Of a stretch of 64,000 nt of DNA, positions 29,810-43,428 are shown piece after piece (the stretch's first letter is position 1; the number at the start of each line of letters is the position of its first letter). The notes under the pieces were generated by a model. That model saw only the letters and a program-made list of their open reading frames with translations, was not told where the DNA came from and made no database searches. The position numbers were made by a program, and so were the translations under genes. This DNA comes from Prochlorococcus sp. AG-442-M23 (lineage in GTDB: Bacteria; Cyanobacteriota; Cyanobacteriia; PCC-6307; Cyanobiaceae): contig QCPW01000004.1 in NCBI GenBank assembly GCA_003209655.1, positions 62,001 through 126,000 of the forward strand. The letters run 5' to 3'.

Positions 29810-31249
29810 TTAAAGATTAAACATATCTAGATCATCGTTATCTTTTCTTAGAAAATGATGCATCAACAAAAATCCAACTATTGTCCAGGTTTGATAAGTT
29901 CTTGATTGCTGACCAACCCATGTTCCTGTGGGTCCATCAAAATATTCTGCCCACTCTTGTTTTGGTAGTTGATTTAATTGACACCAATAAGACTCTTCGA
30001 TTAAAGATCTCATGTCTTCCATTAAAATCACATCTTCGGTAGGGAATCTTTTTTGATGTAAAAGAACTGAGGCTCCAAAAAACCAAAGTAAACTTGGCCA
30101 ATGACCTCCATTGTGGTAACTCCATGGCCAATTTTTAGGATCTGAGCCTGTTTTATTCTGCCATTCTTCTACATCCAGGTGAGGGTGACAAATCCTCATA
30201 GGCATTTGTGCTATCAGATGTTGCCTGTTATGGAGCACTAGCCTAAAAAGTGCTCTTTGCTCAGAAGAAGGTAGTACTCCAAACATGCATGCTAAAGAGT
30301 TTCCTAAGCTATAAAATCTAAAGTCAGGTCTACCAGTCCTAATATTGCCTATTAAATATCCACCTCTATTTTCTAACCATTCTTGAAGCCATGACGGCAC
30401 TACTTGGGGTTGAACATTAAATTCGTTAAAATGTTGATCCTCTCCGTACTGTTCCGTTGGCCTTCTTCTTAAGGTCTGCATTGTTTGGCTTGTAACCCAG
30501 TAATGTTTTAAAAGAAAACTTCTTAAATCTTCGACCCATTGACTGGTAAGAACAAGTCTTTGATCTAGTAATCTACTTACGTGATCTTCACGACTTAATT
30601 CCATCAGGTTAATACAACTTTTCAAACATCCATGAAGTAAAACCTCTACTTCCAAAGGTGCTCCCCATACATCCATTGGTCTATCAATCATAAATGCACA
30701 GTCAGGAACAAAAAGAACAGGTGTTCCCTCGAAGGTAGGATGAAGGACTAAATCTAGTAGAAGCTGAATTCCTCTCTGTACACTTTGGCTTTTGCCAAAT
30801 GAATAATCTCCACTTTTATTGACGTAATACCAACATAATATTGGCCACCATAAACTTGCATCAGCGGAAGTAATTCTGCCTATTGATCTCTGACCATAGT
30901 CGCCAATTAATTTTCCTTTCTCTTCAATAAAACTTGTGGGGAATACTCCACGAGTTTGGTAACTAGTGCTCTGTAGCTCAAGACAAACACTCAAAAACTT
31001 TTTGACAATATCGTATCTTTTTTGTGTAATGAGATAAATCATTACGGGAACATTATCTCTGAGAAATATTTCTCCATAATTTAATTTGAGGTTTTTAGAA
31101 GGGTGCTCTAGTGCTGCAACACTGCCAACTAGTTCTCCTGAGATTTCAACTAAAGTCTTTTCAAAGTGTTCTTTTGCATTTGTTACAATTTTATCTTCAT
31201 CTGAACTTGGACGTACTCTTAAATTTTTTTGACTAAATCTTTCTGCCAT
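29810..31249 (-). CDS. Alkaline/neutral invertase (GH100)
   Basis: 479 residues from ATG 31249 (MAERFSQKNLRVRP). The frame stays open to 31405, but the extra 52 residues look like untranslated leader. GH100 features: NYGEIFLRDNVPVMIYL (catalytic Asp), SADASLWWPILCWYY, PDFRFYSLGNSLA and WPWSYHNGGHWPSLLW. It hydrolyses sucrose to glucose and fructose in the cytoplasm. Convergent with petD, upstream of the rRNA leader. Confidence 0.92.
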   Translation of the reverse strand: MAERFSQKNLRVRPSSDEDKIVTNAKEHFEKTLVEISGELVGSVAALEHPSKNLKLNYGEIFLRDNVPVMIYLITQKRYDIVKKFLSVCLELQSTSYQTRGVFPTSFIEEKGKLIGDYGQRSIGRITSADASLWWPILCWYYVNKSGDYSFGKSQSVQRGIQLLLDLVLHPTFEGTPVLFVPDCAFMIDRPMDVWGAPLEVEVLLHGCLKSCINLMELSREDHVSRLLDQRLVLTSQWVEDLRSFLLKHYWVTSQTMQTLRRRPTEQYGEDQHFNEFNVQPQVVPSWLQEWLENRGGYLIGNIRTGRPDFRFYSLGNSLACMFGVLPSSEQRALFRLVLHNRQHLIAQMPMRICHPHLDVEEWQNKTGSDPKNWPWSYHNGGHWPSLLWFFGASVLLHQKRFPTEDVILMEDMRSLIEESYWCQLNQLPKQEWAEYFDGPTGTWVGQQSRTYQTWTIVGFLLMHHFLRKDNDDLDMFNL

Positions 31250-31405
31250 TACATTTAAATCCCTTACATTAAGACTAGTTCTTAATGCAGATTTTGAACG
31301 AAAATTAAAATTAATAAAAAAATTATGTATTAATGGTTGCATAATTACAGTCAAATGGTTTAGTATTTCTTTCTGGGCAAAAATTATTATTTTTGTATTA
31401 TTCAA

Positions 31406-31861
31406 GTGATTATCCTAAATTTATTTTTTGGTAATTAAGTGAGTTTTTTGAAAATTTGATTTTAATCATATTTTTCAGCCAGCATGAGGGTTTTTCCTCG
31501 AATTGAGTTAGCCAATTTTGGTTTGACTCAGCACCTAGAAAACTTAAAACTTAGGAACTGATGCTTTTATTGCGTCAAGACTTTATCAAATTTAGATTTG
31601 ATAATTTTGAGATGTATTTGCAATAAAGGTGTGAGGTCCCGTCAAGAATATATAAATTGTTTTCAATTGCTAACTTTTAGCATTTGAAAACCAACGGATC
31701 TGAGATCTTGGAAAGTCACTTTGAAATATTTTTAATGTGCACTCAAAGTAATCCTTGAATTAATTTAAGGAGGCTGAAGCTAAATAACTTAATTCAAATT
31801 TATGTTTATTTGGTTTAAGCAATTCATATTGAGTAGATTTTGTCTACAAAAGGATTTGAAC
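31406..31861. other. rRNA operon leader, no protein gene
   Basis: About 455 bases between the invertase gene and 16S. I see no credible ORF. It must contain the rRNA promoter and the 5' processing stem; candidate -10/-35 boxes are too AT-rich to choose between. Short complementary segments occur but none stands out. Confidence 0.6.
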
Positions 31862-31862
31862 A

Positions 31863-33346
<1,484 letters not shown>

Positions 33347-33471
33347 CAGGGAGACAACAAAATGTAAATATTAATTTTGTCACCTTAGGTCGATCGGTAT
33401 CTCAGATTCTTAAAATATTTAAGAATTTCAGTTTCTAAGTTTTTTCTAGGTCACACCCATCACTTTTTCCT

Positions 33472-33545
<74 letters not shown>

Positions 33546-33557
33546 TATCTCTATGTT

Positions 33558-33630
33558 GGGGGTATAGCTCAGTTGGTAGAGCGCCTGCTTTGCAAGCAGG
33601 ATGTCAGCGGTTCGAGTCCGCTTACCTCCA
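33558..33630 (+). tRNA. tRNA-Ala (TGC)
   Basis: 73-nt tRNA, second in the rRNA spacer. Acceptor GGGGGTA pairs with TACCTCC (one G-T), anticodon loop TTTGCAA giving TGC, T-loop GTTCGAGTC. The Ile-Ala spacer pair is the usual cyanobacterial arrangement. Confidence 0.97.
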
Positions 33631-33898
33631 CTGAATACCACCTCTTTCATATTGTAAAAAGAGGGAAATTGTTTTGAGTAGTGTCCTTTTTGTTCTGAAC
33701 GAATCTAGCTTCCTATTTTCTTTATAAATAAGACGCTGGACTCACTGAATTATTATTCATTGTTTTCAGAGAACCTTGACAACTGCATAGATTATTTTTA
33801 AAGACAATAAGCATCTTTAATGATGCAGATTTATTATTTGTGCGAATGCATTAAATAACAATTCTATTAAGCTGATGCTTCAAAATTATGAAGTTATT

Positions 33899-36775
<2,877 letters not shown>

Positions 36776-36837
36776 TAAACTTAATTTATTGTCTTTAATT
36801 TATATAATTTTCTATGCAGTTCTCAAGGTTCACACTA

Positions 36838-36955
36838 TCCTGGTGTTCATGGCGATGTGGAACCACTCCGATCCATCTCGAACTCGGTTGTGAAACGCAT
36901 CAGCGGCGAAAATATTTAGGGGGTAGCCCCTTGAGAAAATAGCTCAATGCCAGGT
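36838..36955 (+). rRNA. rrf: 5S ribosomal RNA
   Basis: About 118 nt, TCCTGGTGTTCATGGCGATG to GCTCAATGCCAGG, with the conserved CCACTCCGATCCATCTCGAA. Terminal stem CCTGG/CCAGG closes it. Confidence 0.95.
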
Positions 36956-36965
36956 AAAAATTTTT

Positions 36966-36998
36966 AAAGGGTGTACTCTGTAGAGTATGCCCTTTTTT
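36966..36998 (+). terminator. Terminator of the rRNA operon
   Basis: GGGTGTACTCT pairs with AGAGTATGCCC (11 bp including two G-U pairs) followed by TTTTTT. It lies 12 bases after 5S and reaches into the stop codon of the convergent mutM, whose 3' end it therefore shares. Confidence 0.85.
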
Positions 36999-37878
36999 AT
37001 TTCTGACATTTAGGACACCAATGTGTACTTCTTCCCAAAATCTTCTCCCTCTTAATTAAATTTTTGCATTTACGACATTCTTTCCCAGTTCTTCTGTAAA
37101 CATTAGTTTGTAATCCAAAATCACCATTTTCTCCTTCTAAGTCTCTGAAGTCACTAAAAGTAGTTCCGCCTGCACCAATACTCTTTTTTAAAATTTCTAC
37201 GATTGCTATTCTGAGCTTTTTTAATTCATTCTTTTTAATTGTATTAGCTTCTCTAAAAGGTATTATGCCTGCAGAATAAAGACTTTCATCTGCATATATA
37301 TTTCCTATTCCAGCTACGATTGTTTGATCTAATAAAATTGACTTTATAGACCTTGTTTTTTTAGAAACAACTTTAGTAAGATAAGTGATATTAAAATTTT
37401 CAGAAAATGGTTCAGGCCCTAATGAACCTAGCCCTTTAATTATATTGGTTGGTAATAAACCGTCTCTAACCCACCACATTTGACCAAAACTCCTTACATC
37501 AATATATCTAAGCTCATTATTATTTTTATCAAAAAATCTTATTCTTGTATGTTTACAAGGGTTAGTAAAATTTTTATAAAAAGTGAAATAACCAGTCATT
37601 CTTAAATGAATAACAAGGAATCCATTTTTTATGAGTGATAATTCTTTTGTACTATCATTATTATTTTTTTTTGTTTTTTTTAGTTCCGCGATTAAGTATT
37701 TTCCTCTTCTATTCCATTTGTAAATTAGTGAGTTTTGGAGACCATCAATGAAGTCTTTTTTTTCGATTGGATAAGCAACTGTTGAATCTCTACAGATTTC
37801 AACTTTTTTTATAATAAAACTCTTGAGTTTTTGTTCTAAGCCTCTTTTAACTGTCTCAACTTCAGGTAACTCGGGCAA
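36997..37878 (-). CDS. mutM: Formamidopyrimidine-DNA glycosylase
   Basis: 293 residues from a TTG start, chosen because the mature enzyme must begin (M)PELPEVETV with catalytic Pro2 and Glu3. Other features: [20 protein letters not shown] and a C-terminal zinc finger CRKC...CPKC. Removes oxidised purines (8-oxoG). Four bases downstream of psaE; convergent with the rRNA operon. Confidence 0.97.
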   Translation of the reverse strand: MPELPEVETVKRGLEQKLKSFIIKKVEICRDSTVAYPIEKKDFIDGLQNSLIYKWNRRGKYLIAELKKTKKNNNDSTKELSLIKNGFLVIHLRMTGYFTFYKNFTNPCKHTRIRFFDKNNNELRYIDVRSFGQMWWVRDGLLPTNIIKGLGSLGPEPFSENFNITYLTKVVSKKTRSIKSILLDQTIVAGIGNIYADESLYSAGIIPFREANTIKKNELKKLRIAIVEILKKSIGAGGTTFSDFRDLEGENGDFGLQTNVYRRTGKECRKCKNLIKREKILGRSTHWCPKCQK

Positions 37879-37882
37879 ATCT

Positions 37883-38092
37883 CTAAGCTTTTTCTAATTC
37901 ACTTTCTGCAAAATTATTAGTATTTGCGCCATTATCAGTTCCACTTATTCCAGCATAATTTACCTTGTCAAATCTGACTACGCAGTTGTACTTTATTCCT
38001 GAGGTGTCAACTGACGCAACTTTACCAATTTCATTATACCAGTATGACTCTGGTCTTTTAACTCTTACAAGATCTCCTCTTGAAATTGCCAT
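37883..38092 (-). CDS. psaE: Photosystem I subunit IV
   Basis: 69 residues starting [20 protein letters not shown], an SH3-like stromal subunit that helps ferredoxin docking and cyclic flow. The frame extends 21 codons further upstream, but the ATG at 38092 matches the family start. Followed by mutM after 4 bases. Confidence 0.97.
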   Translation of the reverse strand: MAISRGDLVRVKRPESYWYNEIGKVASVDTSGIKYNCVVRFDKVNYAGISGTDNGANTNNFAESELEKA

Positions 38093-38173
38093 CTTTTTAA
38101 ATTTAACTATTATAAAGAATAACTCATTACTAATATAAGCAGAAAAATTATTCACACATATTAATTAAAACAT

Positions 38174-38932
38174 TTAACAGTAATCATTTATTAGATTTTT
38201 TTCAAAATCCTCTTTAGCAGGAATCCATCCTCTCCATTCTCGTCCTGGAATTCTTACATCTATAACTTTTGTTTTACAACTTACAGAAATGAAAAGTTTT
38301 TTATTATTTTGATTTAAAGCATTTAAAATTTGTCTATCATTTCTTATTTCAAATTCATTTTGTAAAATAGTTAGTGGACCGTAAGTTTTATTATTTTCAC
38401 TTATTGGGTTGTTAACACCATTTTCTTTTACTAACCTAGATCTTTCTAAATTAATCATATTCTCGTCGCTTAAAAATACTTTTGACCCAATATCAATTGA
38501 ATCTTTATCCTTAAGGTTGTTAATTTCTATTAGGTATTTTAAGTCTAATCCATATTTAACAGAAATTTCAGTAAGACTGTCACCTTTTTGTACAAGGTGA
38601 TAGATTTTTTTTTGCTTATTATTTTTAGTTATTTGGTTAGTCTCAGAAATCTTTAGATTTTGTCCGACGTAGATATAATTTTCATCTCTTAAATCATTTA
38701 ACTTGATAATCGTCTCTTTTTCTATTGAATATAATTTTGAGATACTTGTTAAAGTATCTCCTACTTTTACGATATGAATTTTTTTAAATTCTGAATCATC
38801 ATTACTAGAGTTTTCTTTATTAGATGTATTTTCTATTTGTTTATTTGATGAATCAATTATTCCTTCAGCCTTTATAAAATAGGGACTGAAAAAATTTAAA
38901 AAGAAGGCAAATAAAATAAATGTAAATTTCAT
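38174..38932 (-). CDS. Exported LysM-domain protein
   Basis: 252 residues. Signal peptide ~1-22, then two LysM peptidoglycan-binding repeats (about 52-96 with VKVGDTLTSISKLYSI, and about 110-153 with VQKGDSLTEISVKYGL), and a C-terminal ~90-residue region without a recognised catalytic domain. Likely a cell-wall-associated protein. Confidence 0.87.
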   Translation of the reverse strand: MKFTFILFAFFLNFFSPYFIKAEGIIDSSNKQIENTSNKENSSNDDSEFKKIHIVKVGDTLTSISKLYSIEKETIIKLNDLRDENYIYVGQNLKISETNQITKNNKQKKIYHLVQKGDSLTEISVKYGLDLKYLIEINNLKDKDSIDIGSKVFLSDENMINLERSRLVKENGVNNPISENNKTYGPLTILQNEFEIRNDRQILNALNQNNKKLFISVSCKTKVIDVRIPGREWRGWIPAKEDFEKNLINDYC

Positions 38933-39004
38933 TAATTCATTAATTTATTCTAAGATAATGTCTGTACTTAAAACTGCTAGAGTATTGAAACCAAATTAAG
39001 TAAT

Positions 39005-40396
39005 TCAAATCTTAAAAATAAATTTTATCAATCTAATTACTCTCTCATAAGGAGGATATCTTAAATCTAAATCAAATAAATAACCTTTATAAGTGATGGA
39101 TTTTTGATTTGAAAAATTCTTAAAACCTTCTTCTCCATGAAATTTACCCATTCCACTTTCCCCAACTCCTCCGAATGGCAAATTTGGAATAAGCACAGGC
39201 AACATAACATCATTAATACAAATTGTGCCTGAGCTTGTTACCTTTGAGATATGATCATGGATTTTCTTATCCCCTCCAAAAATATAAATTGCTAATGGTT
39301 TTGAAGCTTGATTAATTTTTTTTAATGCCGAATCTTTATTTTCAATTTTTATTATTGGAAGAAGAGAGCTAAATAATTCTTTTTGAAAAATATTTTTTTC
39401 TTCTAACTTTACTTTTAAAAGTGTGGGCGATATTTTCATTCTTTTTTTACTATTAATTCCTCCGTATAAAATACGTTTTTCTTTTTTATATCTTTTGAGA
39501 AGTTCTGAAGTTTTGGTATATTGCCTGTTCTCTAATTTCGACAAGTTTTTTGAGCTTATTGGATTTTTACCATAAAAAATATTGATGAATTTTATCAACT
39601 CTTGAACTAATTCAGTTTCAATTTCTTTTTCTACAAATATGTGATTAGGAGCCATGCATGATTGTCCTGAATTGAAAAATTTACCCCATACAATTCTTTT
39701 CGCAGCAATTTCTAAATTCGCATTTTTGAAAATTATCACTGGATTTGTCCCACTAAGTTCAAGCGTTAATGGAGTTAAGTTTTTTGAAGCTGATTTCATA
39801 ATAGATTTTCCCGTTTCTGTACTTCCTGTGAAAAAAATATGATCAAAATTTTGTTCTACAAGTTTTATTGAATCTTTATAATCTCCCTCAATAGTTAATA
39901 AAGTGTCTTTCTGGAAATATTTATTACTCAAGTTTTTGATCAATTTTGAAGTGGAAGGACATTTTTCTGATGGTTTTATTACAGCAGTGTTTCCTGAAGA
40001 AAAAACATTTACTAGGGGCTTTAAAAGATATAACAAAGGATAATTATATGGCCCTAAAATTAGAACGCACCCAAGAGGTTCGTAAGTTACTTTTGAGAAT
40101 GAGGGGAAAAGATAGATAGGAGTTTGAACTCTTTTTGGTCTCATCCAAGATCTAAGATTTTTTTTAATTAAAGAAATTTCTTCTTTAACTAAGAGTATTT
40201 CTGAAAGAGCTTCAATATCAGATTTACCTAAATCAAGGGAAAGAGCCTTTATGATTTCTTTTTTATTCTCATCTAAAAGTTGACAAACCTTGCTTATTTG
40301 CTGCAATCTCCAATTTATACTTTCTGTTTGTCCAGTAATTACTTTATTTTTTAATTCATTAATATTTGCTCTATAAGACGTATCTAAAATTTTCAT
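39005..40396 (-). CDS. Aldehyde dehydrogenase (fatty-aldehyde type)
   Basis: 463 residues of the NAD(P)-dependent ALDH superfamily, class 3-like. FTGSTETGKSIM (cofactor), LELSGTNPVII (catalytic Glu) and NSGQSCMAPNH (catalytic Cys) are present, and NLPFGGVGESGMGKFHGEEG near the C-terminus. The hydrophobic basic tail (VIRLIKFIFKI) suggests membrane association, as in fatty aldehyde dehydrogenases. Confidence 0.93.
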   Translation of the reverse strand: MKILDTSYRANINELKNKVITGQTESINWRLQQISKVCQLLDENKKEIIKALSLDLGKSDIEALSEILLVKEEISLIKKNLRSWMRPKRVQTPIYLFPSFSKVTYEPLGCVLILGPYNYPLLYLLKPLVNVFSSGNTAVIKPSEKCPSTSKLIKNLSNKYFQKDTLLTIEGDYKDSIKLVEQNFDHIFFTGSTETGKSIMKSASKNLTPLTLELSGTNPVIIFKNANLEIAAKRIVWGKFFNSGQSCMAPNHIFVEKEIETELVQELIKFINIFYGKNPISSKNLSKLENRQYTKTSELLKRYKKEKRILYGGINSKKRMKISPTLLKVKLEEKNIFQKELFSSLLPIIKIENKDSALKKINQASKPLAIYIFGGDKKIHDHISKVTSSGTICINDVMLPVLIPNLPFGGVGESGMGKFHGEEGFKNFSNQKSITYKGYLFDLDLRYPPYERVIRLIKFIFKI

Positions 40397-40520
40397 CTAG
40401 AAAAACTTTTTCATCATAATTAATATATCAGATTAATAATATTAAATATCTTTAAATTATTTAAATAAAAAAAACTACATTATTTTTTCTAAATAATATA
40501 AAAACAAATCATAATTTATT

Positions 40521-41102
40521 TTGAAAATAATAGATAAAGAAGCTCAATTTATTATTCCTGCTTTTTTTTGTATTTTATTATTTATATTTATCAATCTTAA
40601 TAAATTCTTCTTGGTTACTGACTTTTCTTATTGGTCTAGTAATCTTATTAATCAACCTTATAGAATAATAAGTTATAGTTTTGTCCATAAAGATTTAAAT
40701 CATTTATTATCTAATTTATTTGGAATAGTTGTAATTAGATACTGTTTTATAAATTTGAATTTGAAGAGCATATTTCTTTTCTTTTACTTAATTGTTTTTT
40801 TAATTCCAATTCAGACTTTTTATTTGTTCATTTGGGATAATTTTTTATTTTATAATCCCAATCATTTGTTGGTAGGTTTTAGTGGAATAATATTTGGTTC
40901 ATTTTCCTTTATTTTGCTTTCTTCCATATATGGGAAGGAATATTTTGGGAGCATTTATATTGGCTTAAAAAAGAGCTATGAAATTAATAAATTAATGAGT
41001 ATTTTTTTGTTTTTAGGCATTCTTTATTCTTTGTTCCCAGGTATTAGCTTATCTGGACATATAGCAGGATTACTCAGTGGGGTTATTATTTTTTTTCTTT
41101 GA
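40521..41102 (+). CDS. Rhomboid-family intramembrane protease
   Basis: 193 residues with about six hydrophobic segments; start TTG. Rhomboid features: HKDLNHLLSNLFG, GxSG motif with Ser121 (VGFSGIIFG) and His180 in SGHIAGLLSG, so both catalytic residues are present. Substrate unknown. Stands alone. Confidence 0.83.
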   Translation: MKIIDKEAQFIIPAFFCILLFIFINLNKFFLVTDFSYWSSNLINQPYRIISYSFVHKDLNHLLSNLFGIVVIRYCFINLNLKSIFLFFYLIVFLIPIQTFYLFIWDNFLFYNPNHLLVGFSGIIFGSFSFILLSSIYGKEYFGSIYIGLKKSYEINKLMSIFLFLGILYSLFPGISLSGHIAGLLSGVIIFFL

Positions 41103-41187
41103 AATGAGAACATTCTTTGCCCTATTATTTATTGAATTGATTGCCTAAAAACATGAAAATCTTATTTCTTTAAGTTAAGATGTTTTA

Positions 41188-42078
41188 ATGAAAAAAATTT
41201 TTTCAATTAGATTAATATCCAATAATGAAATTAAGAAAGTAACTGATTGGGCAAAGTTAGAGGGATTTGCTCCAGGCTTTGATGACATATCAATTTATAA
41301 AAATACCGATAAACAAGGGGTGTGGGTTGGATGTATCGATGATAATCCTATCGGTTCTATCACTTGCGTAAAATATAATGCTTCATATGGATTTATAGGC
41401 TTATTTATTGTAAAAAAAGAATTCCGAAATATGGGTTATGGTTTGAAATTATGGAAACATGCATTAAATTATTTGAAAAATGTTGATTGTATTGGTTTAG
41501 AAGCGGCTCCAAATAGATTGGACGATTATCAAAAGTGGGGGTTTAAAAAATCCTCAATAACAACTAGATGGAAATCAGAGGGGATTCAAGATTTTCCACA
41601 TAGTAATTTTTATAATGATGAAAATAAAGCTTTCAAGGTTGTCCCAGGAAGTCAGATCTCACCTCAATCTGTTTTGATATATGACTCTCAGCGAGAGCCA
41701 AGTCCTAGGCCACATTTTTTGAAGGATTGGTTGAATGATTCTTTTGAAAATGTTAGTGCGCTTGTAGATAATAATGGAATGTGCCATGGCTTTGGGAGGA
41801 TAAGACCTTGCATTCTCCAGGATAATAATCAAGGATGGCGAATAGGCCCTCTTCTGGCTGATACGCCTCCTTTGGCAGAATTACTTATTAGAAAATTAGT
41901 TAGGAATTTAGAAGCTCAAATCTTATTGGACTGTTCAAATCTCAATCCTTATGCGAATTACCTTTTATCTAATATGGGTTTTAAAGAAATTTCGCAAACT
42001 TACAGGATGTACAAAGGGATCAAACCTTCATGCCCAATGAATCAAGTATACGGACTTGCTTGCCTAGAGTTGGGCTAA
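41188..42078 (+). CDS. Two-domain GNAT acetyltransferase
   Basis: 296 residues. N-terminal GNAT domain (about 1-125) with the acetyl-CoA loop FIVKKEFRNMGYGLKLW, then a second acetyltransferase-like domain (about 140-290, GRIRPC...GPLLADTPPLAELL). This tandem layout matches the GCN5-related family annotated as YitH-like. Substrate unknown. Confidence 0.82.
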   Translation: MKKIFSIRLISNNEIKKVTDWAKLEGFAPGFDDISIYKNTDKQGVWVGCIDDNPIGSITCVKYNASYGFIGLFIVKKEFRNMGYGLKLWKHALNYLKNVDCIGLEAAPNRLDDYQKWGFKKSSITTRWKSEGIQDFPHSNFYNDENKAFKVVPGSQISPQSVLIYDSQREPSPRPHFLKDWLNDSFENVSALVDNNGMCHGFGRIRPCILQDNNQGWRIGPLLADTPPLAELLIRKLVRNLEAQILLDCSNLNPYANYLLSNMGFKEISQTYRMYKGIKPSCPMNQVYGLACLELG

Positions 42079-42163
42079 TTATTTCCCTAATATATAATTT
42101 TTTATTTATCTTTTCATAATTAAAAAATTTTTAGATTTTTTATTTTATTAGGTTTCTTGAAGG

Positions 42164-42418
42164 TCAATTCTCAGCGGTTTTTAATATCCTTTCTACAGTA
42201 TCTGCATTGATTATTATAATCTCTCCATTATCAATATTTGCTATTTGAAATAAGGTCCATGAATTTGGATTCCTCGCTCCTCCTATACAGTTAATCACTA
42301 GCCCAACCCAATAATCATGACGACCGTTTTGAGTATTATCTGACGCCATTCCATCTCTAATTATTACATAATCACCAGGCTTGACGATAAGGAATTCATA
42401 AGCTTCTGGAAAGCCCAT
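42164..42418 (-). CDS. DUF3104 protein
   Basis: 84 residues. KPGDYVIIRDG and HDYWVGLVINCIGGARNP look like the DUF3104 family of marine picocyanobacteria, an SH3-like beta barrel of unknown function. ATG at 42418; single gene. Confidence 0.8.
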   Translation of the reverse strand: MGFPEAYEFLIVKPGDYVIIRDGMASDNTQNGRHDYWVGLVINCIGGARNPNSWTLFQIANIDNGEIIIINADTVERILKTAEN

Positions 42419-42614
42419 AATATAAGAATAAGAACTTTAGTAGTACAAATATACTATATAACCTAAATTGGCGGCCTTAGTGCCAAGACAATATTAATTA
42501 TGTAAAAGTATAAATTTAAAAATAAAAAGCAATCTATTAAGATTTGGTGTATTTGTAGCTATGATAATTATCTTTATCTATAAATTATGATTCCATTAAA
42601 ATAAGGATGATTAA

Positions 42615-42638
42615 AAATAAATAAATAAATAAATAAAT
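42615..42638. repeat. Tetranucleotide repeat (AAAT)6
   Basis: Six perfect AAAT units directly downstream of the short hli gene (which reads leftward and stops at 42646). Confidence 0.95.
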
Positions 42639-42645
42639 TTATCTT

Positions 42646-42780
42646 TTAAATAAAAATAGATTTAAGTTGATCAAGAATACCAGTATGACTAGATACTAAT
42701 TTCGTAAATAGTAGGTACATTAAGCCTACCATGGCAATTCTTCCGTTAAATTTTTCCAAAAGTTTTAATTTCTTAAACAA
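42646..42780 (-). CDS. Short high-light-inducible (Hli) protein
   Basis: 44 residues if started at TTG 42780. The chlorophyll-binding Hli core is clear: EKFNGRIAMVGLMYLLF (E..NGR.AM.G), followed by a helix and LDQLKSIFI. Hli proteins bind chlorophyll and carotenoid and protect photosystem assembly. No ATG is available; directly upstream is a run of 16 A (on this strand) encoding lysines, so the true start may be further 5' or depend on run length. Shortest class of Hli. Confidence 0.75.
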   Translation of the reverse strand: MFKKLKLLEKFNGRIAMVGLMYLLFTKLVSSHTGILDQLKSIFI

Positions 42781-42796
42781 TTTTTTTTTTTTTTTT
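42781..42796. repeat. T16 homopolymer at the hli start
   Basis: Sixteen consecutive T on the plus strand, directly abutting the putative TTG start of the hli gene. Exact length may vary between cells or be a sequencing uncertainty. Confidence 0.9.
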
Positions 42797-42927
42797 CTAA
42801 CTAAAACTTAGCGGCTTATCGCAATAATATAGTATCAATTGTTTCTAAAAGAAAAATATATTTTAATCAAAAAGATTTAAGGACTCAGCGTTGACGCAGA
42901 GTACAAATGAATAAATATTGGAGAAGC

Positions 42928-43065
42928 CTAAAGCCAACCCTCTTTCATTTTTAAATAAAGTTTTTCTGTCTCTGCAGAATAAATATTACTCTCTTGATAT
43001 GATTGCTGCTGCTGCTGCTGCTGCTGCTGAGTGGAATCGCTCTTTTTAGTTTGAACTTCGCTCAT
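42928..43065 (-). CDS. Small poly-glutamine protein
   Basis: 45 residues: MSEVQTKKSDST, nine glutamines (eight CAG plus one CAA), then SYQESNIYSAETEKLYLKMK and EGWL. Hydrophilic, no membrane segment. Not recognised. It lies just upstream of the short hli gene on the same strand. The ATG with the CAG tract in frame makes a real gene likely. Confidence 0.65.
   Translation of the reverse strand: MSEVQTKKSDSTQQQQQQQQQSYQESNIYSAETEKLYLKMKEGWL
43005..43028. repeat. Trinucleotide repeat (GCT)8
   Basis: Eight perfect GCT units (CAG on the coding strand) encoding the glutamine run of the small protein at 42928-43065. Confidence 0.97.
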
Positions 43066-43185
43066 TAAAACAATTAAAAATTTATGTGTTTATTCTCTCA
43101 TATTTAAAGCTTTTTTTGTTTAATCCAATTATTAAATTTTATTTAAATTTTATTTTTTCTAATCCCCCCCCTATTTCAAAAAAAA

Positions 43186-43287
43186 TTATTTAGCAACATT
43201 AGTTTTGGCGTATAAAAATTTAACCTCCCAGTAAATTATTCCTAGAAAAATTGAACTTGCAAGGAGAATCTCAGAGATGGTTAGCAT
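43186..43287 (-). CDS. Single-helix micropeptide
   Basis: 33 residues: MLTISEILLASSIFLGIIYW followed by EVKFLYAKTNVAK. One transmembrane helix with a basic tail, reminiscent in size of the small photosystem and cytochrome subunits but not matching one I know. Function unknown. Confidence 0.5.
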   Translation of the reverse strand: MLTISEILLASSIFLGIIYWEVKFLYAKTNVAK

Positions 43288-43428
43288 AGCTTTATCATTA
43301 CTAATTTAATTTTCGTATCAATTTACACAGAATGCAATAGGTACTATTTACATTTTTAATTTTAAAAATCTTGTTCAGTTAAATAAATCTTTAAATAATA
43401 TAGACTTAAAAAAACTCTAAACTCTTTT

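Noticed and set aside
42440..42590. Hydrophobic frame ending NLLRFGVFVAMIIIFIYKL
   Set aside because: No start codon upstream of it in frame except rare ATA; not supportable as a gene.
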